In this document: piece after piece, positions 1-12,600 of the stretch
Numbering within the stretch: position 1 is the first letter of the stretch
Layout of the letters: each line of letters begins with the position of its first letter
DNA from: Neelides folsomi
Taxonomy: Eukaryota > Arthropoda > Collembola > Neelipleona > Neelidae
Length of the DNA: 64,000 nucleotides
Reading direction: 5' to 3'
Assembly: GCA_034687125.1 (NCBI GenBank)
Contig: JAQGBZ010000324.1
Location: forward strand, 1 to 64,000
Program-made: the position numbers and the translations under genes
The notes under the pieces: generated by a model
The model's input: the letters and a program-made list of their open reading frames with translations, nothing else
What the model was told of the DNA's origin: nothing
Databases searched by the model: none

Positions 1-3000
1 GGGGCAATATAGACGGGAAAAAAGGTCATTTTCTGGAGGGTGGTTCCTCCCACAATTTCGCAGTTGGCTTGGATAGGATGATATGACAAGTTACGCATAA
101 TAAGTACATAGGTTTGATATAAGAAATAATTAGAACTATAGATTAGAGACTTTACAGATAAATATAATCCTCATAATAATATACCCTATTCATATTATAA
201 ATTAAACAATTAGTAACAAATCCATTAAAGCTTAAAAATTTTAATTTACATTATTATTACTGGGTGTATGCTTAAAATTGAATAAAAGTGATTAGTGATA
301 AATGAACTTATTGAAATTTTAAAAATATGCTGTCTTTGCACCTAATTTTAAATATGTATAGCTAGATATGTTTGATCTTAATACACAATATGTACATTAT
401 ATGATTTGTACATATATGTACAGGGTTCGTTAAATGTTTCTTCTTTTTCATGTGATTGTTTATTTTAAAAAGAAGAAAAATTTGGCGCTCCCTGTACATC
501 TGTATTAATAGCTTTTTTTATATTATCCTTACCTTTAGCTAATTTCCAAACTGTTTTACTTGAATTAGACGTAAAACGTGCATGAATAATAAAATAAATG
601 TCGTATACAATGTAGGATAATATAAACAACCTTAAGATCGTTAAAAATATGTTGAATGCATTATAATTTTTAAAATACTTGAGTTTCAAGTTTAATTCAG
701 AGAATTCATTCGTGATAAATATTCTTATCTTTCTAATTTCATTAAGATACTTACCGTGTCATTTAAAGAGGTTGTTTTTAACAAAGACCTTTATTTACTA
801 TCAGTACATGCATTTTAAAGTTTACACCTTTACTTACTTATTTACAAACATTATTTTTTTTCTTATACCATATGCAATACCATACAAGTACATATGACCA
901 AATGTATTAACTTTATTAACTTGCTCAACTTGGTCAAATTCATAATTACTTAAATCTAAATGTAAGAAAACTAACGAGATGATAAAATGCAAATTCGCAC
1001 AAAATGTAAAGAGTCAAAGAGTCAAGGTATTTGTACTTGCAAGAATATTAAAAATGCATTTGGAATATGAATCTTGTTTTTTGCTAATTGCTCGTAGAAT
1101 GGAATTGCGAGTGATGAGACTCATCAAATTCTTAATCGCTTTTGCCGCTTCTTAATTGCCAATTGACAGCAAATGCACATGTGGAAATTGAACATCTTTT
1201 GTTTGTAACTCGCAATGTTAAGATTGGAGTCTTTGAAGTGACTTTTTTATTAGAAGTTTTATCATACGCAAAAGAGAAGCGGAGATTGAATAGAATGTAC
1301 ATAAGAGAATGAATGACCATTTGCATATTTTATTTATATAGTGATTATATAGGAATATTCGTAACGAGTCGTGACTATTGAATTTGACCCATATCACTTT
1401 CACTCATTTTAAACTCCAACCTTCCTGATCTTCATGCAAAATAATTGAAGAATGAATCGAGGACATTTTTGCATACTCGGCCGATTAAAATACCTCAAAA
1501 TCCCTCAATGCCGCGTGTCAACATGGAAAGGAAGATGAGTCTGAAAGATTAATTGGATATGCATTTAAACAATTATTGTAATTACGAACGAGTTTACCTC
1601 ATTTCCTTTGTTTACACACAAAATAAAACTCAAACTCCTTGAAAAATTTTATCTTTCTGATATTCCTATTTTTTAGCAAGAAAAATTCATGGACAAAGAT
1701 AACAATTTAACAATTAATATTCATTTTTGTAAATCGATAGCTCATCTTGATCCTAATAATAAATAACAATTAATTTTAATTAACCACGATTTTAACGAAT
1801 ATTAAAATTAAACATTTTGATTAAATATTGATTAGCCAAATTAGCCAAATAAGGTAAGTTCAAATTTAGGCTTATGGTGACAAAATGATGATAATTTGGG
1901 AGATTTGATTCTATTAAAGGTAAGTGGTGAGAATTGAAACCTCACCATAAATCCAAGTGTCAAAAGAAGGAGAATATTATTATGCACACGCAACGGTCAA
2001 AATTGTAATGAACAAAGATGTTGCAATTCCTGACATATTAATTCCATTTAATTCCCGACGCGTTCCATCGTTAGTTTCATTTGTCAATTTGATCTCCCAA
2101 AGACTCAAATTAATCACCTTCGCATTAATTAGTATCCTCTGACTGAGTTTGATGAATGGATCGAATTCCAAGTCGTGATAAAAAAGATCCTATACATAGG
2201 TACTGTATGTAAGTCATTATTTTAAATTGATTCATCTCTTAATGTCAATAAGAAAAACACATTGGATATACCAACCATTATACTACACATATACCATACA
2301 TAATATAATATATATACAGATACTTTCATTAAATTTTTATATAATATAGTATATAAAGTGTACCTCTACAACTAATACGTACTGTATAATTTATTATATC
2401 ATTTATAATAGAGTATTGATACAATAATGAGCATTGTAAGAACCCAAATCGAAGACATAATTGAATGATGAAATATTCAGAAGAATTATCTGACATCACA
2501 TAGAATAAAGAAATAATAAAAAGATGAGTCAATTGAGTTTGGTCGGAATGAAAAAATAACCTTTGATTTGATCTCTTTGCCCAACGGAATTAATTGAGAG
2601 TTTGTGGGAGACCATTTGGGGATTTATTATTCATAATGGGAAGAAATAATTTAAGTACCTTATAAAGTACATACATAATATCATTATTTATTAACTCTGT
2701 TTCAAAGGACGGGAAAGGTTGAGAGTTAGAAGGTAAAGAAGAAGGTAAAAAGTGACTCATTATGCGACTCGTGAGGATCCGCTTACAATTATGCTTTAAT
2801 TCAACACGATTAAATCTAATCGCTTCTTTTACTTCACCGAACTCACAATGTCAAAATGTAAAACATTATAATATTATACTAATACATATCCTATATATTA
2901 TTATTACATACCTATTATACCTAATACAATATACTTGTATAATGTATAGGATACTCTACTTACAATCAACGAACGAAAAGATGGTCAGATATCCTATGAT

Positions 3001-5814
3001 ACAATGTAAATCAGTTCGGATTGGGATCTGAAGTGATTCAGCTCAGATTTTTCAGCTCGGATTGACATCAGCTCAGATTGAGAAATAAAATAAAAGTTTT
3101 CTTATAAATTTATAAATATAAATATTTATTTATAGTGGACTATATAGGGAGACTCAAATCAATTGATATTAGAGCGAAGGAACGCGTAATGTATTTATAT
3201 TGAAAAATGTAAAACGTTTTCTCTTATACTGAAATATATATAGAGTATATAGAGTATAAAATAATAAGTGAGTAAAGTATAGGCGGAAGATGTATAGTGG
3301 ATGATGTATAGTAAGGATTATATATAGTATGTCGAAAGTATAGTTGGAAAATTTATATACAATAATATATATATACAATAAAGCTATATAATAATATATA
3401 TTATTATAATTTCATTTAGGCCAACTATACTTATTCTATACAATAAGCATCTATACAATTGCTATACTTTGTTTCACTATAGACAGCTCTAATTATACAA
3501 TTGTACCACTACCACTATACATAATCCTCACAATACATCATCCACTATACGTCTTCTGCCTATACTTTACTTAGTATACCTTTTCCTGCAACGTACATAT
3601 GTATAGGCAAGGATAATAAAAGAGAGATATAGGTATATACATTATTAGCTCCGCCCTTGCTCCTCCTCCTCCTACCTGCCAAAGCTATAAAATTCCAACG
3701 TGAGCTGAGGTAAGAGATGAACATAATGTTAAAGCCCTAGGGTTTATATCTTGATTCAAAAACCAACGTTTTAAGTCAGATCACTTTTCGTTCATTGGCT
3801 TACATGGATTTGTATTTGGAATAATTTTTATGTATTTAAATTGTTAAAGATTGAATATAATTCCGCTTATGGTTTTTATGATCTTTTTATTGATTTTAAT
3901 GATAATTATTTTTGTTAATAATATGAATTTATTTTCATGGCTTTTATTTGTACCTACATAGAATTCATAATGTTTAAATAGGTAGGTATAAATCTTTCAT
4001 AAATTACAAACAGTGATTTAGCAATCTAAACAATAAGCACACTTTTAATTCCTAGAACAAAACAGAGGTTGTAAAACAAGGAGATATAAATCTCAAATCT
4101 CAAACCAAGTATTTATCATTTCTCATACAACTAAGATTTACAAAGGTAGTTATAGTCAACACTTTAATTCCATGTCATTACATTAATAAGAGAGAATTAA
4201 GCTTCCGGGAATTTGAATGAGCCGATTAGCTCTCTGAACCAAATGTTTATTTTCATAGATGGAAAGATGGACATAAATAAGATTCAGAGAAAGCGAAGTT
4301 TTCTAAACACAAGTGCTCATTTGTTCATTTACACAAAGCCATTACCGAACATAAATCTCTCCATGCTTGCATTCACATTAAATAAATAATAAATAAATAT
4401 TGCATAAAGATGGTTAATTATAACTTAAGATGTTTAAAATGCACTTTACCATTAAATAAACAGCAATTTTAATAAGACAATTTTCGGACGATTATTTATT
4501 ATTTTCCATTTAAGCATTTTGTATTTGCAAATGAAATGAATTGAATTGATGTTTACAACATTTAATTTTAAATGTAAATTGCTTTAACGTCTGATGACTT
4601 TGATTTTGAGTAATGAACAATTTTACGAAATTTTACATGATTGTTATTGTGATGCTTTTAGTTAAATTAAACTTTATATAAACAAAGCAGGACATGTGTT
4701 GTTAAAGCAAGTGTGAGTTGCATGATTTCATGTGTGGATTTGTGTTAAAAATTGAGTTACATTTTGGTGATTATTATCGTTTGGCATTGTACCGGGTTGG
4801 GCGGCGACCTTGATACCCCCGATGTCATTAATCAAGAGGTGAAGGAAGAACCAAACGACCAATTCCCTCAAACTCCTACTCAATTCAAATATATGTCAAA
4901 TAACTTTTTCCCATAATGAAATTGATCCTATAAAGAAATCTACCAAAATAATATTCTAATAATACTATTACCTTATTACCATCAGTATATACCTATATAC
5001 CATACCATACCATCAATGTATTTTGATAGTCTATATCCTATATGTACTAGGTATATCATATATATGCATTCTCATCCCACATCAACTATTAAATAATGAC
5101 TAACTTTGGCGCACCTGGAAATTATATTACAAGGAACGACCAAACATTTAATACATTAGAGTTATTAGCCTATTAACTTACATTTATAGTATATAGAGTA
5201 TAGGTAGTATGTAACATGTATAGTTGGTATATAAAATATGTACTATGTGTAATGATTAGTTAATGTGAAAATGTTACAAGACTTGTGTAGAACACGTTGT
5301 CTTTGTCGTAATGCCTTTTATTATTAAAAGATCTAAACATGAAAAAATTCCCATTTAGATGTCTTATTGTTAGCAGAGTTTATATGCATAGTTATTTTCC
5401 ATCGGACTTATGTTGTTGGGTATAAAAAGAAATGTGTTGAGAAGAGAAAAAGCCACTCGACTTACGGAGCTTGATAAAATAATAATTCGGAGGAAGTGTT
5501 TAAAAACCTCTTTACATTTACTTCCTAGTTTCTTATTATTGATGTCTGCTGCATTTTTAATCCCCTCCTTTTCTCGATTATTGACTTGGCCTTTTATTAG
5601 TTCAAATCAAAATTTACATAAATACAATTTATCCTATTCAAGTTTCAATTGAAGTAATATTCAATTTAACTATTGAGATATAATAAACTATGTAAAATTT
5701 ATCCAACTCTAGAAATTTCACTATTACGATTCTTTACCTGAATTTATAAAATTACAAAATCAAATACAATAAATTATAATAATACATTAAATACAGTTTC
5801 TTTACTTTTATTAA
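1..5814. other. Gene-poor AT-rich region
   Basis: No convincing coding exon is seen on either strand. The open frames are short, low-complexity and show no domain or coherent splice chain. Several short stretches are rich in TATAC/GTATA words (about 2870-3000, 3230-3600, 4970-5060, 5170-5240). A short GC-richer patch lies near 4790-4880. The region could be an intron or intergenic DNA of the gene at 5848; the sequence does not decide. Confidence 0.5.
3271..3571. repeat. Imperfect inverted repeat, TATAC-rich
   Basis: A left arm at about 3271-3338 (agtaaagtataggcggaaga and following) is matched by the reverse complement of about 3505-3571 (tcttctgcctatactttact region) with a handful of mismatches over roughly 65 bases. 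A second pair of words (aaagtatagttgg near 3336 and ccaactatactt near 3421) pairs inside the loop. No target duplication was recognised. It may be a decayed MITE or an expanded TATAC satellite folded back on itself. Confidence 0.55.
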
Positions 5815-5847
5815 GTTTTTTATATTTTACGGCAAAAATTATTAAAA

Positions 5848-7074
5848 ATGGAGAATGAAATTGAAGAGGATTTATACATGAAAATGATCCAATCCCCATT
5901 TAGTGATTTTCTCCAATTTATATTTGAATCAAAAAATAAAAAATCTTTTTTATTAAGATCCCATTTGAGCCTCAACAGTTCAACACGGAAATTGACAAGC
6001 GAAGCTTCGGCTTTTAGTCATTTGGATCTACAAAGTTTTTTAAACTCGTCTTGTCCAACTCTCGTCACTTTACAATCCGGCAATGAAAAATCAGTTAAAA
6101 CAATTCCATCAAAGTGCGGCAATTCCCAGACCAATTTATCAACTATGAGCGAAAATCAAAAAACCTCGATTAATTCCCATTTAAGTAATTTAACTCATTT
6201 AAGTCATTTAACTAATTTAACTAATTTAACACAAAACTCTGAAGTGAGTAATAAAAGCAATAAAAGCAACAAAGGCAACGCAAGTATCATAAATTCACAA
6301 TGCAGCCAAATGCAGTCGAGCATTAAAAGTATTAAAACTCCTTCGCGTCTCGTGCCCATAAAAGAAGAAAAAATCCGGTTGGCATCTTCCAAATGGTATT
6401 TCTACAACAATTTCTCAGCTCCGTCCACGAGGTTAAGGTCAACGAGATTTGACGCGGAAGACGAAGACTCTTCATTGATATTCAAAAGATCCAAACGACT
6501 TTCTCGATCAGTTCCTATAAATTTAAACTCATACCAATTTCCACAAAACTGTAAGAAAATTAATGAAGATCAAAATAATGAGGAAAATAATGATGAAAAA
6601 ATTAACGAAGTAAATAATGAAAAAATCGACCAAGAACATATTGAAATATCCAACGAAGAAAAAATGAAAACAACAAATTCACAAATTTCACAAAATTCGC
6701 AATCAATCCATACGTTAAGTATTCCAAGCTTAAAGTCATCAACATTAGAGAGAAATTCAACATTAGAAAAAAATTCGCCATTAGAAAGAAATAATCATTT
6801 TCTTACATTGAGTGACATTGAGAATGACATGGGCCAAAGGAGTGGAAATTCAAAAAGGATCCCTTCAACTTATTACGAAATCCCCAATACTCCGATGTAT
6901 CGCTCAATGAGCAAAAGAACACAAAAATATTCCCCATTAGAGAAAATCTCATCGTCGAATACAATCATTGGAATTGAACCGATGACTCCTTTAAGTGCAA
7001 GTCACAAGGTGACAATTTCAGTTATACTAAATGCCGCCCAACGGTCCCAACCCGCCACGCCAATTGTAATTTAA
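5848..7074 (+). CDS. Ser/Asn-rich disordered protein, possibly one large exon
   Basis: I do not recognise this gene. The 408-codon frame is much longer than chance here and reads like protein: a hydrophobic N-terminal patch (DFLQFIFESKN), then low-complexity Ser/Asn/Leu repeats (LTHLSHLTNLTNLTQ near residue 115; SNKSNKSNKGN; STLERNSTLEKNSPLER near 300), a Glu/Asn stretch near 235-275, and proline-directed Ser/Thr sites (NTPMYRS, KYSPLEK, PMTPLS, SQPATP) in the last 60 residues. No domain, signal peptide or membrane span is visible. The frame is open upstream of the ATG to a possible acceptor at 5814-5815, and possible donors lie near the end (AAG/GTGACA at about 7009, ATT/GTAATT at about 7066). 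It could therefore be an internal exon, for example a long cytoplasmic loop of a receptor. That reading is speculation; I found no TM exons nearby. Confidence 0.55.
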   Translation: MENEIEEDLYMKMIQSPFSDFLQFIFESKNKKSFLLRSHLSLNSSTRKLTSEASAFSHLDLQSFLNSSCPTLVTLQSGNEKSVKTIPSKCGNSQTNLSTMSENQKTSINSHLSNLTHLSHLTNLTNLTQNSEVSNKSNKSNKGNASIINSQCSQMQSSIKSIKTPSRLVPIKEEKIRLASSKWYFYNNFSAPSTRLRSTRFDAEDEDSSLIFKRSKRLSRSVPINLNSYQFPQNCKKINEDQNNEENNDEKINEVNNEKIDQEHIEISNEEKMKTTNSQISQNSQSIHTLSIPSLKSSTLERNSTLEKNSPLERNNHFLTLSDIENDMGQRSGNSKRIPSTYYEIPNTPMYRSMSKRTQKYSPLEKISSSNTIIGIEPMTPLSASHKVTISVILNAAQRSQPATPIVI

Positions 7075-8206
7075 ACATTATTGTAAAAATGTGCATGGAA
7101 TGCTAAGCTAAATTAAGCGCATGGTAAGAACATTATTTAGCATATGAACATTATAGTGGGAAAATGGGAATAAATTAAATAACTTTTTGACATTTTCTGC
7201 ATGTGATGAAAAACGTTAGAAACGTTGCGAACTGTACAGTTGTGATAAATGTGTGAAATTGATATGAATGAAATGAAAGGAGTTTTTTTCTTCACAAGGT
7301 CGTCCAAATGCTCGTCATCAATGAAGAAGGCGATGAGTGAAACAAACAAGTTGGGAAAAAATATAAAAAAATGAAGAAGACACTTGTTTGGATGACCTGC
7401 ACAATATTTGGATATTCAAAAGGAGCATCTTCATTTTATATGTAATTTGAAAGATCATTGAGATTTGGAGTTGAAGATTGTAACAAGGAAACGTACTTGA
7501 CTATATTTACATAGATTACATATTTATATTACACTTACCATTAGTATTGTAAGTGTAAATATAAAATTAGTTAGCCATACATTATACTTATACTATAGTT
7601 AGTTAAATCACTATATGTTAACTAGGTTTAATATTTAATTTAATATTTAATATGTGAATCACTAAAAATAGAAATTCGACATTTAAAAATTCAAATCAAT
7701 ATCTATAAAATATTTATAAGCGTGAGAGATAAGGAAGTATTAATACTTATATTAAATCCATTATGTGCGACTTTCATGTTTGTGATAACAATTAATTTGA
7801 AAGGTCGACCCTTGATGTAAAAAATGGAATAAAATTTAAATATTTATATTGTTTCATGGTGCACTTGAAGCATTGTAAAAGTAACATCTTGGCGAATTTT
7901 ATTCACGCGCATGTAAGAGTAAAATTGTAATTTATAAACATAACACTTTATTGTAGATGGATCATCAATTGAAGATAAGGCAATTAATTGTAAAATCATC
8001 TTCATTTCAAACTACAACTTCATTTCTTAAGAGGTCCAAAGAAGTTGATAAGGAATTGAGGAATAATAAAACAGAGGATTTTTCTTAATGACTCCTTTTA
8101 CTGCCTCGATTTCCTTGAAAATTTTCGACATCACTTTTCACTTTTTATATTATAAGACATTTTTACAAAGAGATTCGGATTCCCTGCTTGGTACATTAAA
8201 TATATG
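7075..8206. other. Gene-free stretch between ORF and hairpin element
   Basis: AT-rich DNA with no supported exon. The short minus-strand open frame at 7137-7349 lacks any recognisable feature. Confidence 0.4.
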
Positions 8207-8214
8207 GCTATATG

Positions 8215-9673
8215 GGTTAACATTTCCTTATGCTGTAAAATTGAGCCTCCATGGAGCACCATGGTGCTCCATACTGAAAATTTTCGCTCCATAGAGTTTT
8301 TAGTGTAAATTTTCCTATGTTAGAAAACATTGCTCCATGTAGCTTCATAGAGTGACGCTCCATGGTGCTGCATGGAGCACCACCCAAAAAAGCTCCATGA
8401 TTACCAAAATCGCTCCTGAAACTCCATGGTGCTCCTGTTTTCGCTCCATGGTGCTCCTGGTGCTCCATGGTGCTCGAAATCTTACATGGTGCTCCATGAA
8501 GAGCAGGAAATAGAAAATTGAGTCTAAAAATTTCTCAAACTTCCCTTATTTCTAAATATCATTTAAATTAGCTAAATTTGTAAGTTTTATATAAATAAAA
8601 TGTAGAAAGTGATGAAATAGGTACAAGCTTATAAAATGTTATTTCAAATGACTCTACACTATACTACATTACATGTCCAATCTTTATTTATCTTTTATTC
8701 CTGAAATTAAAATAATGTTTTCATTTAATTTAACGAATGCACTGATTTATCCAGGAAAGTATGCGGATCCTGATAAGTATAAGTTCTTTTTAATTAAAAA
8801 AAACTCCTGGTAACTACGATTTCATTAACCTTTTAGAATTCCCTTTAAATACATTAACTAGTCATTTAAATACCAAATACTGATAAATTAATAATATACT
8901 AATACTCATGATAATGATTGATTAACTCAAATAATATAAAGGTTAGTTTTAGGTTAATATAAAGGTTAATTTAGTTTAAATTTATTTTATAATAAGACAA
9001 TTGAGAATAATTTAATAAATATTTTTAATATTTGAGTATGTATACATATTTTTATCATGAGCATTATTAGTTCATTTATGTTTGTTTAATGTATAAATTA
9101 ATATTTAATTACTATTTGGCATTTAAATGGGTAATGTATTTAAAGGGAATTCCATAAACACAATATTAATCTTTATATGGCTCATCCTGTAGTACATTTA
9201 TTATATTAAATAAAAACATTATTTTAATTTAAGAAATAAAATGATAAATACAAATCGGACATTTGCGTAGTACAATCTAGTTATATTGTATAATAACGTT
9301 GTTTTAAAAGTTTATTTTCATCGCTTTCTACATTTTATTTATATAAAACTCACAATTTTAGCTAATTTAAATATTTAGAAATAAGGGAAGTTTGAGAAAT
9401 TTTTAGACTACATTTTCTATTTCCTGCTCTTCATGGAGCACCATGTAAGATTTCGAGCACCATGGAGCACCAGGAGCACAATGGAGCGAAAACAGGGGCA
9501 CTATAGTTTCAGGAGCAATTTTGGTTAACATGGAGCTTTTTTGGGTGGTGTTCCATGGAGCACCATGGAGCGTCACTCCATGGAACTACATGGAGTGATA
9601 TTTTCTAACATAAGAAAATTTACGCTAAAAACTCCATGGAGGCTCAATTTTACAGCATAAGGAAATGTTAGCC
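8215..9673. mobile_element. Large hairpin (foldback) DNA transposon, non-autonomous
   Basis: The two ends are long inverted copies: the left arm starts ggttaacatttccttatgct at 8215 and the right arm is its reverse complement ending ...aaggaaatgttagcc at 9673. Homology runs inward for about 650 bases, to near 8910 on the left and 9050 on the right, so the element is almost one giant palindrome with a small loop. It is flanked by identical 8-bp direct repeats gctatatg at 8207-8214 and 9674-9681, which are target-site duplications. Eight bases is the size made by hAT and P superfamily transposases, but the termini do not match a hAT consensus I know. The outer 300 bases of each arm are built from short copies of a ctccatggtgctcc word that is itself palindromic (CCATGG). 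No transposase frame is present. Confidence 0.88.
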
Positions 9674-9681
9674 GCTATATG

Positions 9682-12600
9682 TATCTGAATAGGAATGTCC
9701 GAATTTAATCAAAATCCATAAATTAATTAAAGATTTATAGATAACTTTCATTTTGAGATTTTACAATTTCGATTCACTTACAAATCGCCTAAAACACTTT
9801 GGAAAATTCAAATTATCACGTTAGAAAAGTAATTAAACTATAGGTAATTATGTATGTATGTAATTATAATTAAAGTACAACCTAAAATCAATCCTTGCAG
9901 AGCGCAGAGCTTTGTATAGTTGTATTTAAACATTTGTTAATAACGTTCATTTTTATTTACTTAGGACAAATTTTCAATTGACCTTATTAATATTCTTATT
10001 ATATTTATTTATTTACATAAATGAAACGCGGAAATCTCCAATTGGAAAGTGAGTAAATATGGGCAAGAGAAAAATAAAAATAATTTTACCCTTATCATAT
10101 CATTATCATTCACAATCATATTTATGATTTGGCTGAAATAATTATATAAAATATGGGTATAAAGATTACTCATAGACAATCCAAATTAGACATCCTTAAC
10201 TTTTTTCATCAACATTCATAAATGGGTTGTATTTAATCGCATCGATCCAAATCAAAGAACACAATTTAATAACCCAAGGCTAAAATGATATTGATCTCTA
10301 TATCTTTACTATTTATCAGTGTATAAATATCTTGTTCGTAACTAGCTGAATCAATGAAGTCAATGATGCACGTTAGATTAAATCTAATATTACTAATATT
10401 GGTATAATGCTTAAATTCGATTTTAATACATTTATTAACTTATTCGTGTTCTTATTGTATTTACACATATTGATTGGATATGGAGACATTTTCTTCAGAA
10501 TAAAATGAACAAGTTGTAAATATTTTGATCATTTGATAACATATTTATAAATGCAGTATTGCAATATGTAGAGGAAAAGATTAATTGAGTTTATGCATGC
10601 TAGAATGATTTGATTCTTCTATGTTAAACACGCTTCACATATTTACCTGTCATGGTTTTGACACGGTGCGTATTGAAAGGATCAATCAAATTAGATATAA
10701 ATACACTATGTACCAGAGATATATTACCATATATTCATTGTCACACATATTCACATATCACATATTATATCACATTAACACCTTACACCTATACATATTT
10801 AGTTAAGTAACATATATAAAATTATAAATTTTAATAATTAATGTCATTAATTGTATTATTTATCTGTATATGTATCATATGATAAAATTTATATTGGAAT
10901 TTCACATGAGTTGAATTGGTCATTTCATTCATTAAAATTGTAAGTGTATAAATATCGAACATATCGCCCTTTGTTTCTTTGTGATCAACTTTCCTTTTAA
11001 TCGTCAATACTCGATTGTGACGCTTTGGATCATTCTTCATCTCATTAGTGTCAATAGATGATTAGTAATCTCATTTTGGTTATTTAATAACACATTAGAT
11101 TTAGTCATTAGATTCGTATCTTTCCCTACCACTTTATTCAGTTGGTTGTCGCAAGATTTAGTCTTGAGTCCTGAGCTAGTCTAAATTAACAAACAATGGT
11201 TAAGTGTAAATTTTGTCTAATTCCATGTTTCATAATTTCATAAATCCCATAATTGTTAGGATTTAAATAAAGAAAACTTCTTGGGTGTTTAATAAAATCC
11301 TTCATTGTTCTCTTCATCTCTTTCTCAATTCTATAAAGAACTGAATGAAATCTCCCATGTGAAGATTTCCTTATAAGATCTCAAGACGACCATTTTTATG
11401 TGCAATAATGGTAAAAAAGATATTTGAGTGTTTGTAGGGTCATTCCATTCCTCAATTCCTCTCTTCTTCTCCTATTATGCATTAAGAACAATTATGATAG
11501 GGGAGAATGGCTCAGAATGGGATGTAAAAAGATGTAAAGTTATAAAAGACATTCTCACTTTCATAATCCTTTTCCCACCTGTGTGTCGTCCCAGTGCTTG
11601 TCCTATTAAACATCCACCCCAGACACTTTCTTTTTCATTGATATTTCAAGTTCTTTGTAAATGGGACAAAGTGGACCTTTGCATTAATTAACATTTTACA
11701 CTCAAACTTAATTTAAATAATTAATTGTAAATTTTTATTATTTTCAACATTATTAATTAAAACAGATTTGGTCATTCTTAGTACTGACATTGAGTATACT
11801 GTATAGTATATCATAGTATCAGTATCAGGTATAAATATATTAACAAATCTGATCCGTAAGTTTAAAACATATGCTGAAACAAATTATTACAGTTTTATTT
11901 TCTTTCTTTAAAAAAATAGTAAAATGATAAGTTAGAATGAAAATGAAATTGTGTAGTGTAGAAGGATGTTTTATTATTATTTATTTTACACCTATCATTA
12001 GTTTCATTAGCTTCCACGCTTCCATTGAGCTTTATTGATTTAATGAACGGAATGAAATAAAATGGACCAAATGGAACATAGGAATTTTCCTCAAAATGTT
12101 TTATTTCTCACGAGCATCAATTTTCATTCTGTTCAACACCGAACATTTTCGACCTTCGTCCTACCTCAATTTTAATGTAATTCCATATTCTGATGAATCT
12201 GATGTTACATCTTTCCAACATAAAAGGTGTACTGAGGTCCACTGATTCATAAAATCCAATTGTTCCTTTCTAATATGCAGGTAGGTGAAGCTACCTACAC
12301 TTTAAAAGTCATTTTATTATGATTCATGACAATGGCGTAATTTTAGGGAACGATTTTGGAATATTTATTAAATATATTTAATAAGAAAATATTCAATGTG
12401 TGTTTATATTAAGAATTTAAGAATAAGATAAATATTAACTTTTAATAAGAAATCTGACCCAGTCGAACATTTTCCCATATTAAGCATTTTTAATGTTCTG
12501 AGACAACAAAGAGGCTGATTACGATTGCTAACTATTATGAATGTATAGAATATGGAAGAAGCGTCTTTGACTCGTGGGTTTGTCTTTTGAGTTTAATAGG

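Noticed and set aside
5410-5652. 80-codon plus-strand frame upstream of the Ser/Asn-rich gene
   Set aside because: Contains a hydrophobic patch but has no splice partners or homology I recognise; length is within chance for this DNA.
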